From Pseudomonadota bacterium (GTDB lineage: Bacteria > Pseudomonadota > Gammaproteobacteria > Xanthomonadales > Marinicellaceae), in contig QQUO01000065.1 of NCBI GenBank assembly GCA_008501575.1, positions 1-13,525 of the forward strand: DNA of 13,525 nt, read 5' to 3'. Numbering within the stretch: position 1 is the stretch's first letter; each line of letters begins with the position of its first letter. The translations under genes were made by a program, and so were the position numbers. The notes beneath the pieces are model-generated. The model did not search any database. It was given only the letters and a program-made list of their open reading frames with translations, and had not been told where the DNA came from. Shown one piece after another: positions 7,871 through 13,525 of this stretch.

Positions 7871-7888
7871 ACCATTCGTAGAAATGGT
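7871..7888. promoter_or_regulatory. 18-bp imperfect palindrome upstream of fadD
   Basis: ACCATT (7871-7876) and AATGGT (7883-7888) are perfect 6-bp arms around CGTAGA. The site ends 23 bases before the fadD start, where an operator or a leader hairpin would act. It does not match the FadR operator as I know it. I could not identify a convincing fadD promoter nearby; TATATC (7888-7893) overlaps the edge of the palindrome but lacks a -35 box. Confidence 0.3.
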
Positions 7889-7911
7889 ATATCAACATAA
7901 ATTGGGACAAT

Positions 7912-9597
7912 ATGAAAATAGACAAACCTTGGCTGGATCATTACAAACCCGGCATCCCTGCAGAAATTGGTGAATTACCCCATCAAAATGTGGCTGACAT
8001 GATGGTATCAGCTTGTCAAAAATACGCAGATCAAACATCATTTGTGAACTTTGGCAAAGGCATCAGTTACGCCGAGTTAGACCATTACTCGGAAAAGTTT
8101 GCGGCTTATTTACAGCAACACTTTAACACAGGGGATGTTATCGCCATCATGATGCCGAACGTGTTGCAATACCCAATCGCGGTGTTAGGTATTCTTAGAG
8201 CCGGAATGATTGCCACCAATATCAATCCATTATATACACCCAAAGAGCTGAAACATCAGCTTAATGACTCAGAAGCCAAAGCCATCCTGATTATTGAGAA
8301 CACGGCGGCTTCATTGGCCGAAATTGTCGATGAAACTAAAGTTCAACAAATCATTACCACCACCATTGGTGAAATGATTGGTGGCTTAAAAGGCATGGTC
8401 ATGGACTTTGTCATAAAACGCATTAAAAAAATGGTGCCACGCTTTGATTTACCCCAGGCATCAACTTTCAAAGACTGCTTAAAAGCCGGCCAGGGTTTTA
8501 AACTTAAAAAAGTCAAACGAAATTTGGATGACATTGCTTTTTTACAATACACGGGAGGTACCACAGGTGTCTCAAAAGGCGCCATCCTGACCAACCGAAA
8601 TATGGTATCCAATGTCATGCAGGTAAAGTTATGGATTGGCAGCGAATTGGACGCCAACAACCAAGAAGTGGCCATTACAGCCCTGCCGCTTTATCATATT
8701 TTTGCTTTAACGGCGAACATGCTGACTTTTTCATACTACGGCGCTAAAAATATATTAATCACCAACCCGCGAGACATGGCCGGTTTTGTTAAAGAACTTG
8801 GCCAGCATAAATTTACAGTCATGACCGGTGTCAATACCCTGTTCAATGGTTTGCTTAACACCCCGGGTTTTGATGCACTTGATTTTTCGGCGTTTAAGTT
8901 CGCTTTAGGTGGTGGTATGGCCGTACAAAAAAGCACTGCCGAAGCCTGGAAAAAAACAACCGGTGTGACTTTGGCCGAAGCCTATGGTCTGACCGAAACC
9001 TCTCCGGCAGCTTGCATCAATCCCATTCCATTGGATGCCTATAACGGCACCATTGGTTTACCCATTCCATCGACCCTATGCCAAATTCGTGACGATAATA
9101 ACCAACCTCTTCCGGTAGGAGAACCCGGTGAGTTGTGCATAAAAGGCCCGCAAGTCAGCCAAGGGTATTTAAATCGCCCAGATGAAACCGCCGCCACCTT
9201 TATAGATGGCTGGTTAAAAACCGGTGACATCGCCATAATGACTGAACAGGGTTATTTTAAGATTGTCGATCGCAAAAAGGACATGATTCTGGTCTCAGGT
9301 TTTAATGTATATCCCAATGAAATTGAAGATGCGGCCACTTTACATCCGGACATTATTGAAGCTGCTGCCATCGGTGTTCCTGATGAACGTTCCGGTGAAA
9401 AAGTTAAGTTATTTGTGGTCAGTAAAAACAAAGATCTAACGGCTGAAGAAGTGATTGCCCATTGTCGTAAGAGCTTAACCGGTTACAAAGGCCCAAAAAT
9501 TATTGAATTTAGAGATGAATTGCCAAAAACCAATGTTGGTAAAATTTTACGCAAAGATTTACGCAATGAGGAACTGGCGAAACTTAACAAGAACTGA
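7912..9597 (+). CDS. fadD: Long-chain fatty acid-CoA ligase FadD
   Basis: The enzyme activates long-chain fatty acids to acyl-CoA through an acyl-AMP intermediate, feeding beta-oxidation and lipid synthesis at the inner face of the membrane. It has 561 residues, the same length as E. coli FadD, and aligns along its whole length. Visible motifs are the AMP-binding P-loop YTGGTTGVSKG (213-223), LPLYHIFALT (258-267), YGLTE (358-362), the fatty-acyl-CoA-synthetase signature from DGWLKTGD (432-439) through DRKKDMI (453-459), GFNVYPNEIED (463-473), and the catalytic lysine K544 in NVGKILRK. The start fits E. coli FadD; the Shine-Dalgarno is weak (GGGAC). The gene stands alone, divergent from the permease operon and separated from tdh by 151 bases. 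Confidence 0.96.
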   Translation: MKIDKPWLDHYKPGIPAEIGELPHQNVADMMVSACQKYADQTSFVNFGKGISYAELDHYSEKFAAYLQQHFNTGDVIAIMMPNVLQYPIAVLGILRAGMIATNINPLYTPKELKHQLNDSEAKAILIIENTAASLAEIVDETKVQQIITTTIGEMIGGLKGMVMDFVIKRIKKMVPRFDLPQASTFKDCLKAGQGFKLKKVKRNLDDIAFLQYTGGTTGVSKGAILTNRNMVSNVMQVKLWIGSELDANNQEVAITALPLYHIFALTANMLTFSYYGAKNILITNPRDMAGFVKELGQHKFTVMTGVNTLFNGLLNTPGFDALDFSAFKFALGGGMAVQKSTAEAWKKTTGVTLAEAYGLTETSPAACINPIPLDAYNGTIGLPIPSTLCQIRDDNNQPLPVGEPGELCIKGPQVSQGYLNRPDETAATFIDGWLKTGDIAIMTEQGYFKIVDRKKDMILVSGFNVYPNEIEDAATLHPDIIEAAAIGVPDERSGEKVKLFVVSKNKDLTAEEVIAHCRKSLTGYKGPKIIEFRDELPKTNVGKILRKDLRNEELAKLNKN

Positions 9598-9618
9598 TTG
9601 TTAAAGCACAGTGACCCA

Positions 9619-9648
9619 ACAAAGCGATCTTTCATGTGATTGCTTTGT
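9619..9648 (+). terminator. Hairpin downstream of fadD, possible terminator
   Basis: ACAAAGCGATC (9619-9629) pairs with GATTGCTTTGT (9638-9648) around an 8-base loop, an 11-bp stem with one G-U pair. It begins 22 bases after the fadD stop. No run of T follows on the plus strand, so it is not a classic Rho-independent terminator. It may instead protect the 3' end of the mRNA or act as a weak terminator. Confidence 0.4.
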
Positions 9649-9683
9649 GCGTATGCCAACCAAAAATCCATGCCAAATTAGTT

Positions 9684-9689
9684 TATAAT
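9684..9689 (+). promoter_or_regulatory. Candidate -10 box for the tdh-kbl operon
   Basis: A perfect TATAAT lies 60 bases before the tdh start. A -35 box at the right spacing is poor (CAAAAA at 9661-9666), so an activator may be needed. Two direct copies of ATGCCAA (9653-9659 and 9670-9676), 17 bases apart, lie just upstream and could be its binding site. Confidence 0.4.
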
Positions 9690-9738
9690 AAAGCCGCCTG
9701 AAAATCGGGCAACACTTAAACCAACACTTTTCCCGCAC

Positions 9739-9743
9739 GGTGA
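9739..9743 (+). promoter_or_regulatory. Shine-Dalgarno GGTGA that sets the tdh start
   Basis: GGTGA lies five bases before the ATG at 9749. An in-frame GTG at 9740 would lie inside this site and add three residues not found in E. coli Tdh, so the ATG is preferred. Confidence 0.6.
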
Positions 9744-9748
9744 TATTT

Positions 9749-10771
9749 ATGAAAGCATTGGTCAAAAAATTTCCTGAAAAAGGCATTTGGATGGACCAAG
9801 TGCCAAAACCTGAAATCGGCCACAATGATGTCCTCATCAAAGTAGAAAAAACTGCCATCTGTGGCACCGATTTACATATTTTCAATTGGGATAAATGGTC
9901 AGCCAAAAACATTAAAACACCCCTGGTTATCGGCCACGAATTTGTTGGCCATATTGTCGAGATGGGCATCGAAGTCAAAGGTTACGAAGTCGGCCAGCGG
10001 GTCAGTGCTGAAGGCCATATTGTCTGCGGTGTTTGTCGAAACTGTCGTGCCGGCACCCAACATTTATGCCCCAACACTCAAGGCATTGGTGTTACCCGGG
10101 ATGGTGCTTTTGCTGAATATGTTTCGATGCCGGTACAAAACCTGTGGCCGGTACCGGATGCCATCCCATCCAATTTAGCCGCCTTTTTTGATCCTTTTGG
10201 CAATGCTGCTCACTGTGCTTTAGAATATGATATGGTCGGCGAAGATGTGCTAATCACCGGCGCCGGGCCCATCGGCATTATCGCCACCGGTATTTGTAAT
10301 CATGTGGGTGCCCGCAATGTAATTGTTACCGATGTCAATGACTACAGGCTTAATCTGGCTAAAAAAATGGGTGCCACCAAAACTGTTAATGTTACCCGTG
10401 AAAATCTGCATGACATAATGCGCGATGCCCACATCACCGGTTTTGATTTAGGCATGGAAATGTCCGGCAACCCCACCGCCTTTAATGACATGCTGAACAA
10501 CATGTATAATGGCGGCAAAGTCACCCTACTCGGCATGTTACCTGACGAGACCCAGATAAACTGGGACAACATTATTTTTAAGGGTTTATCAGTCAAAGGT
10601 GTCACCGGTCGAAAAATGTATGAAACCTGGTATAAAATGACTCAAATGCTGTTATCAGGTTTCCCTTTACAACATGTTCTTACCCATGAAATTTCAATAG
10701 ACGACTTTCAACATGGTTTTGATTTAATGGCCGCTGGTCAATGTGGCAAAGTCGTTTGCAGCTGGAGCTAA
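9749..10771 (+). CDS. tdh: L-threonine 3-dehydrogenase
   Basis: This cytosolic zinc- and NAD-dependent dehydrogenase oxidises L-threonine to 2-amino-3-ketobutyrate. From the ATG at 9749 it has 340 residues, against 341 in E. coli, and the N-terminus MKALVKK lines up with MKALSKL. Catalytic zinc ligands C38, H63 and E64 and structural zinc ligands C93, C96, C99 and C107 are all present. The Rossmann motif GAGPIG is at 171-176. The next enzyme, Kbl, starts one base after the tdh stop. In E. coli the order is kbl-tdh; here it is reversed. Nothing looks truncated or foreign. Confidence 0.97.
   Translation: MKALVKKFPEKGIWMDQVPKPEIGHNDVLIKVEKTAICGTDLHIFNWDKWSAKNIKTPLVIGHEFVGHIVEMGIEVKGYEVGQRVSAEGHIVCGVCRNCRAGTQHLCPNTQGIGVTRDGAFAEYVSMPVQNLWPVPDAIPSNLAAFFDPFGNAAHCALEYDMVGEDVLITGAGPIGIIATGICNHVGARNVIVTDVNDYRLNLAKKMGATKTVNVTRENLHDIMRDAHITGFDLGMEMSGNPTAFNDMLNNMYNGGKVTLLGMLPDETQINWDNIIFKGLSVKGVTGRKMYETWYKMTQMLLSGFPLQHVLTHEISIDDFQHGFDLMAAGQCGKVVCSWS
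10764..10767 (+). promoter_or_regulatory. Shine-Dalgarno GGAG that sets the kbl start
   Basis: GGAG inside the last codons of tdh lies five bases before the ATG at 10773. A longer in-frame reading from GTG at 10743 would overlap tdh and lacks this spacing, so the ATG is preferred. Confidence 0.7.
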
Positions 10772-10772
10772 T

Positions 10773-11945
10773 ATGCAGAAATATCAACAAGTTATCGATC
10801 AAATTAAAGCCGACGGTTTATATAAAAAAGAACGCGTCATTGTCAGCCCACAATCGGCACACATCGAATTACCTGACGGCCGTAAGGTGCTTAATTTTTG
10901 TGCCAATAATTATTTGGGTCTGGCCGACCACCCGGCCATCATTCAAGCCGCAAAAAAAGCCTTGGACACCCATGGTTTTGGTTTGGCATCTGTGCGTTTT
11001 ATTTGCGGTACACAAGACATACATAAAGAATTAGAAGCAAAAATCAGTGCGTTTTTTGGCACCGAGGACAGCATTCTATATTCTTCCTGTTTTGCCGCCA
11101 ACGGCGGTTTATTTGAAACCATTTTAGATGACAAAGATGCCGTAATTAGTGACCAACTCAATCATGCATCCATTATTGATGGTATCCGTCTATGCAAAGC
11201 CCAACGTCACCGATATCCAAACCGTGATTTAGCTGCTTTAGAAGACATTCTTAAACAAACCCAAGACTGTGAACGTCGAATGATTGTCACCGATGGTGTT
11301 TTTTCTATGGACGGCACCATTGCACCGCTAAAAGCCATCACTGATTTGGCTCAACAATATGATGCCATGGTGGTGGTCGATGATTCCCATGCCACCGGCT
11401 TCGTCGGCGCCACGGGTCGCGGATCTGCTGAATTGGAAGGCGTAATGGATAAAATTGACATCTTCACCTCGACCTTAGGAAAAGCATTGGGTGGTGCGGC
11501 CGGTGGTTTTACCACGGGTAAAAAAGAGGTGATTGAATTGTTACGACAACGTTCCCGACCTTATTTATTTTCAAACTCACTGCCACCTGCATTGGTGGCC
11601 GCCAGTATCGAGGTTTTGGATTTAATTAATCAATCACATGATCTGATTCAAAAACTATCTGCCAACACCGATTATTTTAGAACCAAAGTCAGTCACTTAG
11701 GGTTTACTGTGGCTGGTGATAACCACCCAATTGTGCCCATAATGCTGGGCGATGCACGCCTGGCATCAGAAATGGCTGATCGCTTACTGGAATTAGGAGT
11801 TTACTGCATTGGATTTAGTTTTCCGGTGGTACCCAAAGGCGAAGCCCGTATTCGTCTTCAAATCTCGGCAGGTCACTCCCAAAATGATTTGGATTTGGCT
11901 TTAAATGCTTTTGCCACCGTTAAAAAAGAATTTTTAGAAAACTAA
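10773..11945 (+). CDS. kbl: Glycine C-acetyltransferase (2-amino-3-ketobutyrate CoA ligase)
   Basis: This PLP enzyme cleaves 2-amino-3-ketobutyrate with CoA to glycine and acetyl-CoA, completing the Tdh pathway. From the ATG at 10773 it has 390 residues (E. coli Kbl has 398) and aligns along its length. Visible motifs are NFCANNYLGLADHP (41-54), SVRFICGTQ (73-81), NHASIIDG (130-137), VVDDSHATGF (201-210) with the PLP-contacting Asp and His, and STLGKALGG (233-241) with the Schiff-base lysine K237. The C-terminal part contains PVVPKGEARIR (351-361). It is translationally linked to tdh, and the deacetylase-like gene follows after two bases, so the three probably share one mRNA. Confidence 0.97.
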   Translation: MQKYQQVIDQIKADGLYKKERVIVSPQSAHIELPDGRKVLNFCANNYLGLADHPAIIQAAKKALDTHGFGLASVRFICGTQDIHKELEAKISAFFGTEDSILYSSCFAANGGLFETILDDKDAVISDQLNHASIIDGIRLCKAQRHRYPNRDLAALEDILKQTQDCERRMIVTDGVFSMDGTIAPLKAITDLAQQYDAMVVVDDSHATGFVGATGRGSAELEGVMDKIDIFTSTLGKALGGAAGGFTTGKKEVIELLRQRSRPYLFSNSLPPALVAASIEVLDLINQSHDLIQKLSANTDYFRTKVSHLGFTVAGDNHPIVPIMLGDARLASEMADRLLELGVYCIGFSFPVVPKGEARIRLQISAGHSQNDLDLALNAFATVKKEFLEN

Positions 11946-11947
11946 TT

Positions 11948-12781
11948 ATGACCAAAGTTAAGGTGCCGGTATTGACTTATCATGCGGCCAACATCACCGG
12001 CAACAGCTACCAAAGCAATGACCGCATTGCTTTTCAGAGTGATTTATACAACTTGCATCATTTGGGTTTTCAGATTATTCCTTTATATTGGCTGGCTGAA
12101 TGGGTCAATGGTGACAGAGAACTGCATCATGATGCCGCACCTTATGTGGCTTTGAGTTGTGACGATGGCTTAGATCATGATTTTATCGATGGTGACTACC
12201 TCAATTTTGGACCCCAAAAAAGTTTTTATCGCATATTAAAGGACTTTCATGCTGATGTTGGGCAAAAACATCAACCCCATGCCCACTTAACGGCTTTTGT
12301 CATTGCTTGTAGCCGGGCCCGCACTAAAATCGCCATGAAATCGTTACAAGGGCACCAATTGTTAAATGATAACTGGTGGAAAGAGGCCAACCATTCAGCC
12401 TTGATGGCCATCGAAAATCATTCTTGGGATCACCGACATCCGGATATTTATTGCACAGAACAAGCAAACTTTAAATCCATTACAGATGAAACCCAAGCCA
12501 CCCGACAAATCATCCGGGCAAAAAAAGAAATAGACCGTATAAGCGCAGGAAACAGCCAATTGTTTTGTTACCCATGGGGACATCATAATACCTATTTAGC
12601 CCAAGAATTTTTACCCACACTTGGTCAACAAGCAGGGATAAAAGCGGCCTTTACCTGTGAAGCCAAACCCGTTACACACGACACCAATCCGTGGTTAATG
12701 CCCCGTTATGTTTGTGGACCCGATTGGCACTCTCCCAATCAATTAATCCAGCTGCTTAAACAAGATGTGTTAACCGCTTAA
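11948..12781 (+). CDS. Polysaccharide deacetylase-like (CE4/NodB-type) cytoplasmic protein
   Basis: The 277-residue protein carries the three core CE4 motifs in order: SCDDG (70-74) in place of TFDDG, with D72/D73; HSWDH (158-162), which is the HSxxH metal-binding motif; and CYPWG (207-211), corresponding to RxPxG or FxYPxG. The N-terminal PVLTYHAA (7-14) is also typical of the family. Metal-dependent removal of an acyl or formyl group from a sugar or a related substrate is therefore plausible. It has no signal peptide or membrane helix, so it should act in the cytosol, unlike cell-wall deacetylases. It starts two bases after kbl and is probably cotranscribed with tdh-kbl, though the link to threonine breakdown is not clear. 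Its stop overlaps the end of the convergent DUF1501 gene. Substrate unknown. Confidence 0.83.
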   Translation: MTKVKVPVLTYHAANITGNSYQSNDRIAFQSDLYNLHHLGFQIIPLYWLAEWVNGDRELHHDAAPYVALSCDDGLDHDFIDGDYLNFGPQKSFYRILKDFHADVGQKHQPHAHLTAFVIACSRARTKIAMKSLQGHQLLNDNWWKEANHSALMAIENHSWDHRHPDIYCTEQANFKSITDETQATRQIIRAKKEIDRISAGNSQLFCYPWGHHNTYLAQEFLPTLGQQAGIKAAFTCEAKPVTHDTNPWLMPRYVCGPDWHSPNQLIQLLKQDVLTA

Positions 12782-13525
12782 ATGTCAAAACCATCGCTAA
12801 ATATCAAATCACTGGATACAAAATTCATCGATTGATGGTTGCTGTACCCGGGAAATACTTGATCTAAATGTGGATTTCCCAAAACCTCTTTAACAATGGT
12901 TCCCAGTACCTGGCGATAGTCAATTTCCGGAGACACATCTTCTCCCTCAAACAATTCATGATTGGCCAAACCGGCAAAATGACCGTACATTTGGCCACCA
13001 TTAACGCGGCCGCCGATCACCAACATGACATTTCCTGAGCCATGATCGGTACCACTGTTGCCTTCACCATTTTGCTTCGCCCGACGACCAAATTCACTGT
13101 GAATGACAATCGTCACTTGCTGCCCCAATCCTGAGCCATTCAGATCTTGCCACAATGCCGTCACCGCATTGGATAAATCACCCACCCGTCCGGCAAAGGT
13201 ACCGCCACCACCATCTCCCTGGCCATTGTGAGTATCCCAACCGCCAAATTCGGCGGTGGCCACATTGACATTTAAATCTTCTTTAATCAACTGGGCAATC
13301 AGTTGCAATTGCCTGCCGAAACTATTGTCAGGATAACTGGCACCTCCGCCTGGTTGGTAATTATCCAATTCAAGTTGGTGTAGTATTTGTAAGGTATCCA
13401 TGGCACCATGAAACGCCTGATCCATGGCTGTCGCACCTGAATACATACCACCAATGGCCGCTACATGTTGATCCTCATAAAGACCCGGAATGGGGTGATA
13501 GCCAATAACCTGGTCGAACGTTAAG
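12778..13525 (-). CDS. DUF1501 (sulfatase-like fold) protein, 5' end outside window
   Basis: The last 248 residues of a DUF1501 protein are in the window. The reading frame is open through the right edge, so the methionine at 13446 is internal; the family is usually about 400 or more residues with a Tat or Sec signal. Family motifs visible, numbered from the right edge, are AEFGGWDTHNGQ (about 91-102), HSEFGRRA (about 140-147), GTDHGSGNVM (about 157-166) and GGRVNGGQMYGHF (about 170-182). The His and Asp residues in these motifs fit an alkaline-phosphatase-like metal site, but no enzyme activity is established for the family as far as I know. The protein ends in SDLIFSDGFDI, set off from the domain by a polar linker, which may be a sorting tail. 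Such genes often sit beside DUF1800 genes; whether that is so here lies outside the window. Confidence 0.87.
   Translation of the reverse strand, partial: LTFDQVIGYHPIPGLYEDQHVAAIGGMYSGATAMDQAFHGAMDTLQILHQLELDNYQPGGGASYPDNSFGRQLQLIAQLIKEDLNVNVATAEFGGWDTHNGQGDGGGGTFAGRVGDLSNAVTALWQDLNGSGLGQQVTIVIHSEFGRRAKQNGEGNSGTDHGSGNVMLVIGGRVNGGQMYGHFAGLANHELFEGEDVSPEIDYRQVLGTIVKEVLGNPHLDQVFPGYSNHQSMNFVSSDLIFSDGFDI

Noticed and set aside
8343..8675. Minus-strand open frame of 110 codons
   Set aside because: It is antisense to the middle of fadD, including the AMP-binding P-loop region, and shows no family features.
9601..9978. Minus-strand open frame of 125 codons between fadD and tdh
   Set aside because: It is mostly antisense to tdh, covers the tdh promoter region and has no recognisable domain or ribosome-binding site.
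10743..10772. Upstream GTG start for kbl adding ten residues
   Set aside because: The added residues overlap tdh and do not resemble Kbl N-termini; the ATG at 10773 has GGAG five bases upstream.
13444..13446. Methionine start for the DUF1501 gene inside the window
   Set aside because: The frame stays open to the right edge and the upstream residues (ending in AAIGG) read as coding; the family is also much longer than 222 residues.
1..13525. CRISPR array, tRNA/rRNA genes, insertion sequence or prophage
   Set aside because: I found no regularly spaced repeats, no tRNA-like cloverleaf in the gaps, no transposase or integrase motif, and the intergenic space is too short for such elements.

Overview
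The window looks like ordinary chromosomal DNA from a moderately AT-rich gammaproteobacterium. FadD, CorC, Tdh and Kbl all read like full-length versions of the E. coli proteins, and coding density is high. The exact lineage cannot be fixed from the sequence. The C-terminal tail of the DUF1501 protein (IFSDGFDI) resembles tails I recall on secreted proteins of Marinicella- or Xanthomonadales-like bacteria, which is only a weak hint. I see no tRNA, rRNA, CRISPR array, insertion sequence, integrase or phage gene.

Left half (1-7734, all minus strand). Read in the direction of transcription, the order is: an SLC13-type permease with two RCK_C/TrkA-C domains; a GCS2-type (glutamate-cysteine ligase-like) enzyme fused to two CBS domains; an SPFH/YdjI-like protein with a C-terminal GYF_2 domain; and a double zinc-ribbon protein with one C-terminal membrane helix. 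Gaps between these four are 11, 5 and 12 bases, so they are probably one operon. An 89-base gap with a possible promoter and a 12-bp palindrome follows. Then come corC and a secreted, membrane-anchored DUF4105 protein that overlaps corC by 10 bases and runs off the left edge.

Centre (7735-7911). This is a divergent intergenic region of 177 bases. It holds a plausible minus-strand promoter for the permease operon, an 8-bp inverted repeat with a 20-bp spacer, and an 18-bp imperfect palindrome in the presumed leader of fadD.

Right half (7912-12781, plus strand). fadD (long-chain acyl-CoA synthetase) stands alone. After an intergenic hairpin and a TATAAT box comes a tight three-gene unit: tdh, kbl and a cytoplasmic polysaccharide-deacetylase-like protein, with gaps of 1 and 2 bases. 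Tdh and Kbl convert threonine to glycine and acetyl-CoA. The role of the third gene is unknown. It meets a convergent DUF1501 gene tail to tail with a 4-base overlap, and that gene runs off the right edge.

The best candidate for an undescribed system is the four-gene minus-strand operon. It joins a nucleotide- or ligand-gated carboxylate-type permease, a CBS-regulated GCS2 ligase and a PspA-free pair related to B. subtilis YdjI/YdjG, which there works with the PspA-type membrane-stress protein.
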